Shown here piece by piece: positions 1 through 7,920 of a stretch of DNA of 15,889 nucleotides. Origin of the DNA: an uncultured Bacteroidota bacterium (lineage in GTDB: Bacteria > Bacteroidota > Bacteroidia > NS11-12g > UBA955). Under the pieces are notes generated by a model. It had not been told where the DNA came from and searched no databases. It worked only from the letters and a program-made list of their open reading frames with translations. The stretch lies in NCBI GenBank assembly GCA_903953615.1, contig CAJBKH010000034.1, forward strand, positions 1-15,889, read 5' to 3'. Within the stretch, counting starts at the first letter, position 1. Each line of letters opens with the position of its first letter. A program made the position numbers and the translations under genes.

Positions 1-15
1 AATTTTTTTAACAAC

Positions 16-23
16 TATTTTTG
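16..23 (+). promoter_or_regulatory. Possible -7 element of the dnaA promoter
   Basis: TATTTTTG is an exact match to the Bacteroidota -7 consensus TAnnTTTG and lies about 70 bases before the dnaA start. The -33 element, expected 19-21 bases upstream, would fall outside the window, so only half of the promoter can be judged. The region is AT-rich, so a chance match is possible. Confidence 0.35.
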
Positions 24-93
24 AACTTTATTTCAGAACTGAATTCAATACTATACAGTTAATCATAAAATCTTGACAAACAGCAATATACAA

Positions 94-1542
94 ATGAGCA
101 TGAGTGGACAACAACTAAACGCAGAAACAGTTTGGGCTAACTGCCTAAAAATTATTAAAGACAATCTTAATCCACAAAGCTTTAAAACTTGGTTCGATCC
201 TATTAAATCTATCAAACTAGAAAACAAAGTACTTACGATTCAAGTACCTAGTCAGTTTTTTTATGAATGGCTCGAAGAACATTATGTCACTTTATTACAA
301 AAAACTTTAAAGCAAGTTTTAGGCGTTGGCGCAAAACTTGAATACAACATCATTGTAGAAAATAGCACACCATCTTCTGGTCCTTATACAATCAACGTTC
401 CTACAGGTAACGGAAGAAGGCCAGTTACCAACGAAGTGAATTTACCCATCAATGTTACGAATAACATTAAGAATCCATTCATCATTCCTGGTTTAAGAAA
501 AGTGCCAATTGATTCACAATTGAATCCTAAATATACATTCGATAATTTTATTGAAGGTGAATGCAACCGATTAGCACGTGGTGCAGGTTGGGCAGTTGCG
601 CACAATCCTGGTGGAACAGCATACAACCCATTAATGATTTTTGGTGGTGTAGGTTTAGGTAAAACACATTTGATTCATGCGATTGGTAATGCAATCAAAC
701 AAATCAATAAAAACAAAACAGTTATTTATATTTCTGCTGAAAGATTCATCAATCAGTATGTAGAATCTGTGAAAGCAAACAATCAAAATGACTTCGTGAA
801 TTTTTATCAGAACATGGATGTTTTAATTGTTGATGATGTGCACCAGTTTTCACAAAAAACAAGAACACAAGAAATTTTCTTTACCATCTTCAATCAATTA
901 CACCAAGCAGGTAAACAAATCATTTTAACGAGCGATAAAGCACCTAAAGATATCAAAGATGTTGACGAAAGATTATTGTCGCGTTTTAAGTGGGGTTTAT
1001 CTGCCGATTTAAACATTCCTGATTTCGAAACAAGAATCGCCATCCTCGAAAACAAAGCCTACGAAAGTGGTTTGTCATTGCACCGCGAAGTGGTAGAATA
1101 CATTGCACATAACATCGATACTAACATCAGAGAAATCGAAGGCGCTCTAATTTCATTGTTAGCCCAAAGTTCATTGAACAGAAAAGAAATCGATTTGGAC
1201 TTGGCAAAGCAAATGATGAAGAATTTTGTAAAGAATGCTACCAGAGAAATCAGCATCGATTACATTCAAAAATTGGTTTGCGATTACTACAATGTTTCAG
1301 TTGAAAATGTAAAATCAAAAACCAGAAAACGCGAAATCGTACAGGCCCGTCAAATTGCTATGTACTTTGCAAAAGATTTAACAAAAGCATCGCTTAAAAA
1401 TATCGGAACCCATTTTGGTAACCGCGATCACAGTACTGTTATTCATGCTTGTCAAACCGTAAATGATTTGATGGATACAGATAAGAAATTCAGACACGAT
1501 GTGGATGAACTAAACAAAAGAATCCGAATTAATACCTATTAA
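94..1542 (+). CDS. dnaA: Chromosomal replication initiator protein DnaA
   Basis: DnaA is the AAA+ ATPase that binds DnaA boxes at oriC, opens the duplex and loads the replicative helicase. All four domains are visible: an N-terminal domain I (AETVWANCLKIIKDNLNPQSF), a variable linker, the AAA+ core with Walker A GGVGLGKTH (about residues 184-192) and Walker B VLIVDDVHQF, a sensor/arginine-finger region containing DERLLSRFKWGL, and the C-terminal DNA-binding helix-turn-helix with the DnaA signature GNRDHSTVIHA (about residue 440 onward). The length, 482 residues from ATG 94, is normal for the family. The frame is open back to a TTG at 73, but ATG at 94 or 100 fits better because homologues begin shortly before the AETVW block. 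No Shine-Dalgarno sequence is seen. The gene stands alone, closed by its own terminator. Confidence 0.97.
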   Translation: MSMSGQQLNAETVWANCLKIIKDNLNPQSFKTWFDPIKSIKLENKVLTIQVPSQFFYEWLEEHYVTLLQKTLKQVLGVGAKLEYNIIVENSTPSSGPYTINVPTGNGRRPVTNEVNLPINVTNNIKNPFIIPGLRKVPIDSQLNPKYTFDNFIEGECNRLARGAGWAVAHNPGGTAYNPLMIFGGVGLGKTHLIHAIGNAIKQINKNKTVIYISAERFINQYVESVKANNQNDFVNFYQNMDVLIVDDVHQFSQKTRTQEIFFTIFNQLHQAGKQIILTSDKAPKDIKDVDERLLSRFKWGLSADLNIPDFETRIAILENKAYESGLSLHREVVEYIAHNIDTNIREIEGALISLLAQSSLNRKEIDLDLAKQMMKNFVKNATREISIDYIQKLVCDYYNVSVENVKSKTRKREIVQARQIAMYFAKDLTKASLKNIGTHFGNRDHSTVIHACQTVNDLMDTDKKFRHDVDELNKRIRINTY

Positions 1543-1558
1543 TTTATCAATTAAATTT

Positions 1559-1594
1559 AAAGAAAAACCTGTTAGTAATAACAGGTTTTTCTTT
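1559..1594 (+). terminator. Rho-independent terminator after dnaA
   Basis: A perfect 16-base-pair inverted repeat (AAAGAAAAACCTGTTA, loop GTAA, then its exact complement) begins 16 bases after the dnaA stop. The right arm carries the T-run TTTTTCTTT and the left arm a matching A-run, so it could also stop transcription arriving on the opposite strand. Confidence 0.9.
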
Positions 1595-1933
1595 GCCTGA
1601 TAGTTTTTGTTCGCTACTGTTTAAATAAATTTTTGTAAAGTGATGGAAACAAGAGGCTTATTTATTTAAAAAGCATTAATTAGAAAGTACTAATTTTTGA
1701 GTTAAATATTGATTTTTATCAAGCAAAATGTAGGCGAAATTTTAAGTGAATTTGTTTCCAAAATGAGGACTAAAAATGGGTTATTTATTTTGCCAATTTA
1801 AGCCCTTAAAATAGCCTTAAAAAGGAATCGATTTTTAGGATAAAAAGGATAGGTAAAAAATACTAATTTCCGATTGGTACTGCCGTTACAACACATAAAT
1901 ATTTCGACTAACACACAATAAAATTTAAAAAAA
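1595..1933. other. Intergenic region dnaA-porP, no gene seen
   Basis: This AT-rich stretch has no convincing reading frame on either strand. Being next to dnaA it was examined for an origin: no cluster of TTATCCACA-like DnaA boxes and no ordered repeats were found. It contains short A/T-rich runs, near-repeats of AGGATA and CCTTAAAA around 1803-1850, and one longer inverted repeat listed separately. An sRNA or long leader cannot be excluded by reading alone. Confidence 0.5.
1620..1670. repeat. AT-only inverted repeat, 11-base arms
   Basis: TTTAAATAAAT at 1620-1630 is repeated in perfect reverse complement at 1660-1670, with a 29-base spacer. Both arms are purely A/T, so in this composition it may be chance. 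It could be a protein-binding site or a weak hairpin. Confidence 0.25.
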
Positions 1934-1965
1934 TTTGTTGTATATTAAAATTTACTGCATATTTG
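1934..1965 (+). promoter_or_regulatory. Bacteroidota-type promoter for porP
   Basis: TTTG at 1934-1937, a 20-base spacer, then CATATTTG at 1958-1965, which matches TAnnTTTG at all but one fixed position. The spacing fits the known 19-21 base rule for the Bacteroidota primary sigma factor. The implied transcription start is about 15-20 bases before the porP ATG, so the leader is short. Confidence 0.6.
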
Positions 1966-1990
1966 TAATCCGTACTGACACTATCAGCCC

Positions 1991-3109
1991 ATGAAAAAAA
2001 ACCTACTTACGCTCGTAATAGCAACTGTATTAATTACTAATATCAGTTACTTGAAGGCTCAGCAAGATCCTTACGTTACCCATTACATGTTCAATAGGAG
2101 CATGTATAACCCTGCGGCAGTTGGGGCGGGAGGTAAGTTTTGTTTATCGGCTTTATCACATTACCAATACACGGGCTTTGAAGATAGAACGATAGAATTT
2201 TTTCCTAGCGATCCAAGCATACCAAGCTCTAAGCCAGGTACTGCTACCAAAAGTGTTGGTCCAAAAACAAAGATGTTTGCATTCTCAGCTCCGCTTAACT
2301 TTGGAACCGATGCAGGCGGCAATATCAGAAACCTTGGTGGTTTAGGTATTGCGTTTATGGATGATAAATTAGGTTATGAAAACAGTACACATATAAAAAT
2401 TCAAGGAGCAGGCAGATTGCCATTCAATGATGGTGGCGCATTAGCAGTAGGTTTCGAATACAATATCTTGCAAAAAGGTGTTAACGGTAAAATGTTAAAG
2501 CCATTGGCACAAGGTGATCCTAGAATTCCAACTTCAACAGTAACCGAAAATCACCCGAACTATGCTGTAGGACTTTACTATAACAATCCAATGACCAATA
2601 GTGCATCGATTAAAGATGTTTGGGGCGGATTTTCAGTGTCTCAATTAAAATATCAACAGTATTATTTTGGAGGTCCAGCTACACCTTATGCTTTCTCTGA
2701 TACCAGAAAGCACTATTATGTAATGGGTGGTTTTACCATGCAAGATTTCTTGGGTAAACCAGATTTAGAGTTGTTACCATCTGTAATGATTAAGCAAAAC
2801 ACAGTGGTTCAGTTCGAACTAAGTGCTTTGGCCCGTTACCAAAAGAAATTGTGGGGCGGTATCAATTACAGATCAATGGTCGATGCCTTCTCTATCATGC
2901 TCGGTTACCAAATTAGCAATGATAAAAGCAAATTAAATGGCTTAAGAATAGGTTACTCTTACGATTTAACCTTGTCAAAAATATTATCGGTGTCTAGTGG
3001 TTCGCACGAGATTCAATTAAACTATTGCTTCTCTATTTCTATCCCTAAACCACCGATTAAGAGAATTTTAAATCCAAGACATTTGGACAGAGACCCTAAC
3101 CTAGATTAA
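1991..3109 (+). CDS. porP: PorP/SprF family type IX secretion outer-membrane protein
   Basis: This is a predicted outer-membrane beta-barrel of the PorP/SprF family, which in T9SS acts at the outer membrane with the GldK/GldN ring or as a partner of secreted substrates. The 372-residue protein has a signal peptide (MKKNLL, hydrophobic core, likely cleavage after LKA at residue 23). The family hallmark DPYVTHYMFNRSMYNPAAVG follows directly, then alternating glycine- and aromatic-rich strands (for example LGGLGIAFMDDKLG and YAVGLYYNNP). A late barrel part (LNGLRIGYSYDLTLS...HEIQLNYCF) matches the usual family ending. The gene lies upstream of gldKLMN, the same order as porP-porK-porL-porM-porN in Porphyromonas gingivalis. 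gldK has its own promoter in the 193-base gap, so the two may be only partly co-transcribed. The family has many paralogues per genome; assignment to the core porP rests on context. Confidence 0.85.
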   Translation: MKKNLLTLVIATVLITNISYLKAQQDPYVTHYMFNRSMYNPAAVGAGGKFCLSALSHYQYTGFEDRTIEFFPSDPSIPSSKPGTATKSVGPKTKMFAFSAPLNFGTDAGGNIRNLGGLGIAFMDDKLGYENSTHIKIQGAGRLPFNDGGALAVGFEYNILQKGVNGKMLKPLAQGDPRIPTSTVTENHPNYAVGLYYNNPMTNSASIKDVWGGFSVSQLKYQQYYFGGPATPYAFSDTRKHYYVMGGFTMQDFLGKPDLELLPSVMIKQNTVVQFELSALARYQKKLWGGINYRSMVDAFSIMLGYQISNDKSKLNGLRIGYSYDLTLSKILSVSSGSHEIQLNYCFSISIPKPPIKRILNPRHLDRDPNLD

Positions 3110-3169
3110 TTATTTTTTATATCCACACAATAAATCAAATATTTCTTGCGTTAACCCCCTATAAAGTTA

Positions 3170-3199
3170 TTGACAATTGTTTAAAACTTTGTACATTTG
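3170..3199 (+). promoter_or_regulatory. Consensus Bacteroidota promoter for the gldKLMN operon
   Basis: TTG at 3170-3172, a 19-base spacer, and TACATTTG at 3192-3199, an exact match to TAnnTTTG. It is the best promoter in the window. Transcription would start near 3206, leaving a leader of about 100 bases before ATG 3303. A start at 3255 would also lie inside the transcript. Confidence 0.75.
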
Positions 3200-3302
3200 C
3201 AAATTACACACAGACACAACACACACTACATATTAATAATTTCAGAACATTAACATGATTAAATTAACAGGCATATTTGTCGCTAAAGATGAAAGCACGA
3301 CA

Positions 3303-4670
3303 ATGAACAAGACTCCTAAAAAATGGCGCAAAGCATTAGGGTTCGCGAGAATCTTTTTGGCGTTCGCGTTATTTACCTTTGTTGGCTGCGGACCAAGAAA
3401 CACCGGCGATTTAATTGGCGTTCAAGGACGTGGTCTTTGGTTTCACCCACAACCATTTGGAACTGTTTACATTCCATCTGGTACTTACCATTCTGGTCAA
3501 AGCGATCAGGACGTATTCCAATCTTTCGTTGCTCCTAATAAACAAGTGAGTATCGTTGCATTTTGGATGGATGAAACAGAAATCACCAACAATGAATACC
3601 GCCAATTCGTAAACTTTGTTACCGACTCAATTAAAAGAGTGATGTCTGCAAAAGAAGAATACTTTATTCCATTTGATGACAACTACTCTGGCGATCAAAA
3701 CGTGAACACAGGTTTAGGTTTTATTAACTACGATGTTGATCCTGATTGGACTGAGCAAGATAACGTAGATGCATTAGAGCCGTTATACTATAGTGCTGAT
3801 GAGCGTTTCAGAGGTAAAAAGCAAATTGATGTGAACCAATTGAATTATTCTTACCAATGGTTCGATTTCCAGTATGCTGCTAACGATCCTGAAAACCAAG
3901 ACAAATACAAAGAAGGCAGAGTTAAAAACCGTAAAAAGTATATCAAAAACGAAAATACTTTGGTGTATCCTGATACCTTATGTTGGGTTAGAGATTTCAC
4001 GTATTCATATAACGATCCTATGGCGCGTCATTATTTTAACCACGTTAAATATGATGATTATCCAGTAGTAGGTGTTAACTGGCATCAAGCACAAGCTTTC
4101 TGCGCTTGGAGAACCATCTATAAAAATACATATTGGGAGTCTTATGATGAGCCAGTAACCGAAGATTTCAGATTGCCAACAGAATATGAGTGGGAATATG
4201 CAGCACGTGGCGGTAGAATAGGTAACAACTACCCTTGGGGTGGTCCTTATACCAGAAACAGTAAAGGTTGTATGTTAGCTAACTTCAAACCATTAAGAGG
4301 TAACTACGGTGCCGATGGTGGTATGTATCCAGTAAGAGTAGATAGCTATTTCCCGAATGATTTCGGTTTATATAACATGGCTGGTAACGTAGCTGAGTGG
4401 ACAGTAAACGCTTGGAGTGAACAATCACATGTATTCACACACGATTTGAACCCTGATTACAGGATCAATGTAAAAGAAACTGGTGCCGAAGCAGCAGCAA
4501 CCAACATCACCATGAAACGTAAAGTTATTAAAGGTGGTAGCTGGAAAGATGTCGCTTACTTCATTCAAAACGGTAGCAGAACATACGAGTACCAAGATAC
4601 TTCAAAAAGTTATGTTGGTTTCAGATGCATTCAAACCTACATTGGCCGTTCAAACAAAGACAGAAAATAA
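3303..4670 (+). CDS. gldK: GldK/PorK, T9SS outer-membrane-associated ring lipoprotein (FGE-like fold)
   Basis: GldK (PorK) is a lipoprotein that builds, with GldN, the large periplasmic ring of T9SS under the outer membrane. From ATG 3303 the 455-residue product has a classic lipoprotein signal: a basic start (KKWRKALGFAR), a hydrophobic stretch (IFLAFALFTF) and lipobox FVGC with Cys29. The frame is open to ATG 3255, 16 residues earlier, but that start would bury the signal, so 3303 is preferred. The body is a formylglycine-generating-enzyme/SUMF1 fold: MDETEITNNEYRQFV, YPVVGVNWHQAQAFCAWR, RLPTEYEWEYAARGG (from about residue 290), GLYNMAGNVAEWT and a C-terminal KGGSWKD...VGFRC block (GGSW at 411-414). 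The paired catalytic cysteines after GGS in true FGEs are absent, fitting a structural role. It is first in the gldKLMN operon. Confidence 0.93.
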   Translation: MNKTPKKWRKALGFARIFLAFALFTFVGCGPRNTGDLIGVQGRGLWFHPQPFGTVYIPSGTYHSGQSDQDVFQSFVAPNKQVSIVAFWMDETEITNNEYRQFVNFVTDSIKRVMSAKEEYFIPFDDNYSGDQNVNTGLGFINYDVDPDWTEQDNVDALEPLYYSADERFRGKKQIDVNQLNYSYQWFDFQYAANDPENQDKYKEGRVKNRKKYIKNENTLVYPDTLCWVRDFTYSYNDPMARHYFNHVKYDDYPVVGVNWHQAQAFCAWRTIYKNTYWESYDEPVTEDFRLPTEYEWEYAARGGRIGNNYPWGGPYTRNSKGCMLANFKPLRGNYGADGGMYPVRVDSYFPNDFGLYNMAGNVAEWTVNAWSEQSHVFTHDLNPDYRINVKETGAEAAATNITMKRKVIKGGSWKDVAYFIQNGSRTYEYQDTSKSYVGFRCIQTYIGRSNKDRK

Positions 4671-4741
4671 TCGGTTTAACATAACCATTAAGATAACAAC
4701 AAAAATTTCAACATTAATCTAAAAAACAAACAAAAAAAATC

Positions 4742-5404
4742 ATGAGTAGTAACAGCGTTTTCGAAAGCAAAAAGTTCAAAATCATAATGTCTTACATCTA
4801 TGGATGGGGTGCATCTATCGTAATCATCGGTGCCTTATTCAAAATCATGCACTGGCCATTTGCCAATGCAATGCTTATTGCTGGTCTAGGTACTGAGGCA
4901 TTAATTTTCTTTGTATCAGTATTTGAACCTATCCACGCAGAATATGATTGGAGTTTAGTGTATCCTGAATTAGCTGGTATGGAGCCAACTGAAAAGAAAC
5001 CAAAAAATACAGGTACAATCTCTCAACAATTAGACAAAATGTTAGCTGAAGCTAAAGTTGGTCCAGAATTAATTGGCAGCTTAGGCAGTGGTTTACAATC
5101 TTTAAGCGATAATGTTAAAGAAATGGCTTCAATTGGTAATGCTACAGTAGCAACTAATGAGTATACTGCTAATATCGGTAAAGCTTCTAAAGCAATCGAA
5201 TCAATTAGCTCTTCTTCAAACGAAATTAGTAGCTCTATGGCATCATTTGCAGGTGGCTTAACCAACATGGTAAACAACCTTTCTGCAACAGCTAATGACA
5301 GTGCTGAATTTAAAGATAACTTAGGTAAATTAAATAAAAACTTAGGTAGCTTAAACTCAGTATATGGCAACATGCTAAGCGCTATGGGTGGTGCTAAAAA
5401 CTAA
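4742..5404 (+). CDS. gldL: GldL/PorL, T9SS inner-membrane motor protein
   Basis: GldL forms, with GldM, the proton-motive-force-driven motor that powers type IX secretion and gliding. The 220-residue protein has two N-terminal membrane helices (about residues 14-33 and 41-60) and a long cytoplasmic tail rich in Ser, Asn and Ala with coiled-coil character. The polar membrane residues expected of the proton path are present: Lys34 and His37 in ALFKIMHWP, and Glu52 in GLGTEALIFF, which aligns with the membrane glutamate essential in Flavobacterium GldL. The loop between the helices looks about four residues shorter than in Flavobacterium, as far as I can judge from memory of that sequence. The block AEYDWSLVYPEL after helix 2 is family-typical. 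It lies 71 bases after gldK and 36 before gldM. No second gldL accompanies the second gldMN pair, so this copy may serve both. Confidence 0.95.
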   Translation: MSSNSVFESKKFKIIMSYIYGWGASIVIIGALFKIMHWPFANAMLIAGLGTEALIFFVSVFEPIHAEYDWSLVYPELAGMEPTEKKPKNTGTISQQLDKMLAEAKVGPELIGSLGSGLQSLSDNVKEMASIGNATVATNEYTANIGKASKAIESISSSSNEISSSMASFAGGLTNMVNNLSATANDSAEFKDNLGKLNKNLGSLNSVYGNMLSAMGGAKN

Positions 5405-5423
5405 TTTACTATAACCAATTAAG

Positions 5424-5430
5424 AAAGGAG
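5424..5430 (+). promoter_or_regulatory. Strong Shine-Dalgarno sequence of gldM
   Basis: AAAGGAG, 10 bases before the gldM ATG, matches the canonical anti-Shine-Dalgarno complement. None of the other starts in this window has a comparable site, and such sites are generally little used in Bacteroidota. It fixes the gldM start at 5441 and may raise GldM translation relative to its neighbours. Confidence 0.6.
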
Positions 5431-5440
5431 AATCTAAAAA

Positions 5441-7036
5441 ATGGCAAGTGGTAAATTATCCCCTAGGCAGAAAATGATTAACATGATGTATCTCGTGTTA
5501 ATTGCTTTACTAGCCCTGAATATTTCAAATGAAATTCTAAAAGCGTTCCACCTTATGGAGGTGTCTTTTGTTAAAGCCAATCAAAGTTTGACTGACAAGA
5601 ACAAAGGCATTATGGCTGCTTTTGATGCTGCAATGGAGAAAAAAGATGCAGCAGGCGAAAGAGCTAGACCATGGGCTGAAAAAGCTAAAAAAGTACAAGA
5701 TATCTCTTCTAAATTCTGCAAAGACATCGATTTGTACAAAGCTGAAATCGAAAAAGCTGCAGGTGGTAGAAAAGAAATGGAGCCAGGTCAAACAGGTTTG
5801 CCAGAAATGAGCAAAGGTGATGACATGGAAGGTCATAAGAATTACTTAGGTACTGACGAGACAACTAAAGGTAAAGGTGACGCGCTACGTGTTATCATTG
5901 ACAAAGCCCGTACCGATATGATAGCTGTTTTAAAAGGTGTTAAGAATGACAAAGTAACCATGGATGGCTTTGAAAAAACAACTGCTTTCAAAGTAGAAGA
6001 TTTCAAAGACGAAAATGGTTCTAAAAAGACTTGGGAAAGAGATGTGTTAGGTCACTCTCCAGTAGCAGGTGTTATGGCTATGTTAACCAAAGTTCAAAAC
6101 GATTGCAAAGCATTAGAAACCGATATCTTAACTAAATTAGCTGAGAACATCGATGCTGCGACCATTAAATTTGATAAGCAAATGGCCGTTGTGATTTCTG
6201 AAAGTACCAACGTAATGAGCGGTAGTTCATTCAAAGCACAAGTTGCCTTGGCTGCCTACAACTCTACAGCTGCACAAAGAATCTTAGTAAACGGTTCACC
6301 AATTCCGGTTAAAGATGGTTTAGGTGAAATCAATATTCCTGCAAGTGGTGTAGGGTCTCACAAAATTGAAGCTAAAATCGAATCAATTGATCCAGTAACT
6401 GGTGAAACTGTATTGATTTCTGCTCCTATTGTTGAATGGACTTCATTCCAACCATCTGCTACTATTTCTGCTGATGCGATGAACGTCTTGTACATTGGTT
6501 TAGATAACCCAATGTCAATCTCTGTTCCTGGAGTTGCTCCGGCAAACACTAACCCAGTTGGAAATGGTATCAACCTTAAAAAATTAAGCGATGGCAAATA
6601 CATTGCGACCGTAAGTGCTGGAAGTAAAGAAGGTACAATTAGTGTTACTGCTAAAATGCCTGATGGAACTTCTAAGAAAATGGGTGAAATGAAATACAGA
6701 ATCAGACAAGTGCCTAAGCCAGAAGCAATGTTAGGTCAGTTAGGTTCTGGTTCTTATCCAAAAGCGCAAGTTACTGCAGCAGCTGCATTCGTTTATGCTA
6801 ACCTTGCTAACTTCGTATTCGATGGTGTTAAATTCACAGTAACTAAATACAGTGTGATATTTGTACCAAGAAGAGGTAATATGGAAGAAACTTCAGTGGC
6901 AGGTAACTCAGCAGCAGCTATCAAAAATTTTGCTAACAAAGCAAAAGCAGGTGATATTATTCTGATTGACCGTATCAGAGCAACAGGACCTGGAGGAGAA
7001 AGACCTCTAAACCCGATCACAATTACAATTCAATAA
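5441..7036 (+). CDS. gldM: GldM/PorM, T9SS inner-membrane motor and periplasmic shaft (copy 1)
   Basis: GldM is the partner of GldL. Its single N-terminal helix sits in the GldL pentamer and its periplasmic domains form a dimeric shaft reaching the GldK/GldN ring. The 531-residue product begins SPRQKMINMMYLVLIALLAL, with Arg9 before and Glu31 after the membrane helix (about 13-29), both conserved in the family. A mainly helical first domain follows (about 32-225), then beta-rich modules including the GSHKIEAKIESIDP and FQPSATISADAMNVLYIGLDNPM blocks, and the last domain with VAGNSAA and RATGPGGERPLNPITITIQ at the C-terminus. Length and ending are family-typical. gldN starts 3 bases after the stop, so the two are probably translationally coupled. 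Arginine codons are mostly AGA (11 of 15 by hand count, none CGC), unlike copy 2. Confidence 0.96.
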   Translation: MASGKLSPRQKMINMMYLVLIALLALNISNEILKAFHLMEVSFVKANQSLTDKNKGIMAAFDAAMEKKDAAGERARPWAEKAKKVQDISSKFCKDIDLYKAEIEKAAGGRKEMEPGQTGLPEMSKGDDMEGHKNYLGTDETTKGKGDALRVIIDKARTDMIAVLKGVKNDKVTMDGFEKTTAFKVEDFKDENGSKKTWERDVLGHSPVAGVMAMLTKVQNDCKALETDILTKLAENIDAATIKFDKQMAVVISESTNVMSGSSFKAQVALAAYNSTAAQRILVNGSPIPVKDGLGEINIPASGVGSHKIEAKIESIDPVTGETVLISAPIVEWTSFQPSATISADAMNVLYIGLDNPMSISVPGVAPANTNPVGNGINLKKLSDGKYIATVSAGSKEGTISVTAKMPDGTSKKMGEMKYRIRQVPKPEAMLGQLGSGSYPKAQVTAAAAFVYANLANFVFDGVKFTVTKYSVIFVPRRGNMEETSVAGNSAAAIKNFANKAKAGDIILIDRIRATGPGGERPLNPITITIQ

Positions 7037-7038
7037 CT

Positions 7039-7875
7039 ATGAAAAAATTAATTTATATACTGGTAATATTTTTCTCTGTTGATTTATCTGCACAGGTAAA
7101 CTACTCTGACTTTATTACGAGTGGCGAAGCAACCAGTTACAAAAAACAAGCGGTTAGAGAAAGACCGGTAATTGCTTACCCTTATCTAAGAGAAGCCGAT
7201 GTGAAGTTCAGCAGAAGAGTCATCAGATGCATTGATTCACGTCAAAAAATGAATAAGCAATTGGAATGGCCTAGAATGCCATTGAGAAGAGTGCTTTATG
7301 AAAGCTTAGTAAAAGGCGACTTGGTAGCTTACAAAAATGATTCTTTATTGCCATTCTATAATACAGAAGACTTTCAAAGAAGAGGCGGATCTGAAATTAT
7401 CGTTTTTTATTCAACTGACCCAGAAGATCCTACCATTGGTGTTGACTCACCCGTGAATGTGCCTTTTGATTACGAGAAAATTAAGAAGTATTGGATTATG
7501 GAAGATTGGATTTTTGACTACAAACACTCTGTGTTCAAACCAAGAATCTTAGCCTTAGCGCCAATTTTCTCGCCATCTTATGGTGGTGGTCCAGGTAGAG
7601 ATCAACCTTTGTGTTGGATTAACATGGATGAGTTACGTCCTTTATTGGCCGGAACAGAAATGTTTAACCGATACAATGATGCTGCTAGATTGAGTTATGA
7701 TGATTTTTTCCAAATGCGCATATTTGATAGTTATATCATTTATGAATCTAACGTGTTTGATAACAAAATCAATGAGTTTACAGAATACCAAGATGATGGC
7801 GTTGCGTCATTGTTAAAGAGTGATGAAATCAAAAATGACTTGTTCATTTTTGAGCATGACTTATGGCAATATTAA
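7039..7875 (+). CDS. gldN: GldN/PorN, T9SS periplasmic ring protein (copy 1)
   Basis: GldN (PorN) binds GldK to form the periplasmic ring and contacts the GldM shaft. The 278-residue protein has a signal peptide (MKKLIYILVIFFSVDLSA, cleaved before QVNYSDF). Family blocks in order: VKFSRRVIRCIDSRQKMNKQLEWP (about 55-78, positions only approximate), YWIMEDWIFDYKHSVFKP (150-167), GRDQPLCWINMDELRPLL (185-202), FNRYNDAARLSYDDFFQMRI, and the ending SDEIKNDLFIFEHDLWQY. Only two cysteines remain in the mature protein, Cys64 and Cys191, both kept in copy 2 and possibly a disulfide pair. Arginine is AGA in 14 of 18 cases. It is the last gene of the operon and is followed by a strong terminator. Confidence 0.95.
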   Translation: MKKLIYILVIFFSVDLSAQVNYSDFITSGEATSYKKQAVRERPVIAYPYLREADVKFSRRVIRCIDSRQKMNKQLEWPRMPLRRVLYESLVKGDLVAYKNDSLLPFYNTEDFQRRGGSEIIVFYSTDPEDPTIGVDSPVNVPFDYEKIKKYWIMEDWIFDYKHSVFKPRILALAPIFSPSYGGGPGRDQPLCWINMDELRPLLAGTEMFNRYNDAARLSYDDFFQMRIFDSYIIYESNVFDNKINEFTEYQDDGVASLLKSDEIKNDLFIFEHDLWQY

Positions 7876-7890
7876 TAACAATATATTAAG

Positions 7891-7920
7891 AAAAACCCCG
7901 GATTTATTCGGGGTTTTTTT
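7891..7920 (+). terminator. Rho-independent terminator after gldN
   Basis: AAAAACCCCG and CGGGGTTTTT form a perfect stem, extended by a G-T and an A-T pair towards a TTTA loop, followed by a seven-T run. It starts 16 bases after the gldN stop. It should separate the gldKLMN transcript from the second gldMN pair, which would then need its own promoter. Confidence 0.92.

Noticed and set aside
1595..1990. Possible oriC next to dnaA
   Set aside because: No cluster of DnaA boxes or ordered AT-rich repeats; the region is simply AT-rich, and in Bacteroidota oriC need not be at dnaA.
3119..3127. DnaA-box-like sequence ATATCCACA after porP
   Set aside because: One mismatch to TTATCCACA and isolated; a single site does not support an origin or DnaA control.
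3323..3538. 71-codon frame on the + strand inside gldK
   Set aside because: It is a shifted frame of the gldK N-terminal region; the gldK frame is intact and strongly supported, so there is no frameshift.
5023..5373. 116-codon antisense frame within gldL
   Set aside because: It lies wholly opposite a well-supported gene, has no family resemblance or start signal, and reflects the low-complexity Ser/Asn/Ala coding of gldL. Other antisense frames over dnaA, gldM, gldM copy 2 and the glycosyltransferase were dismissed likewise.
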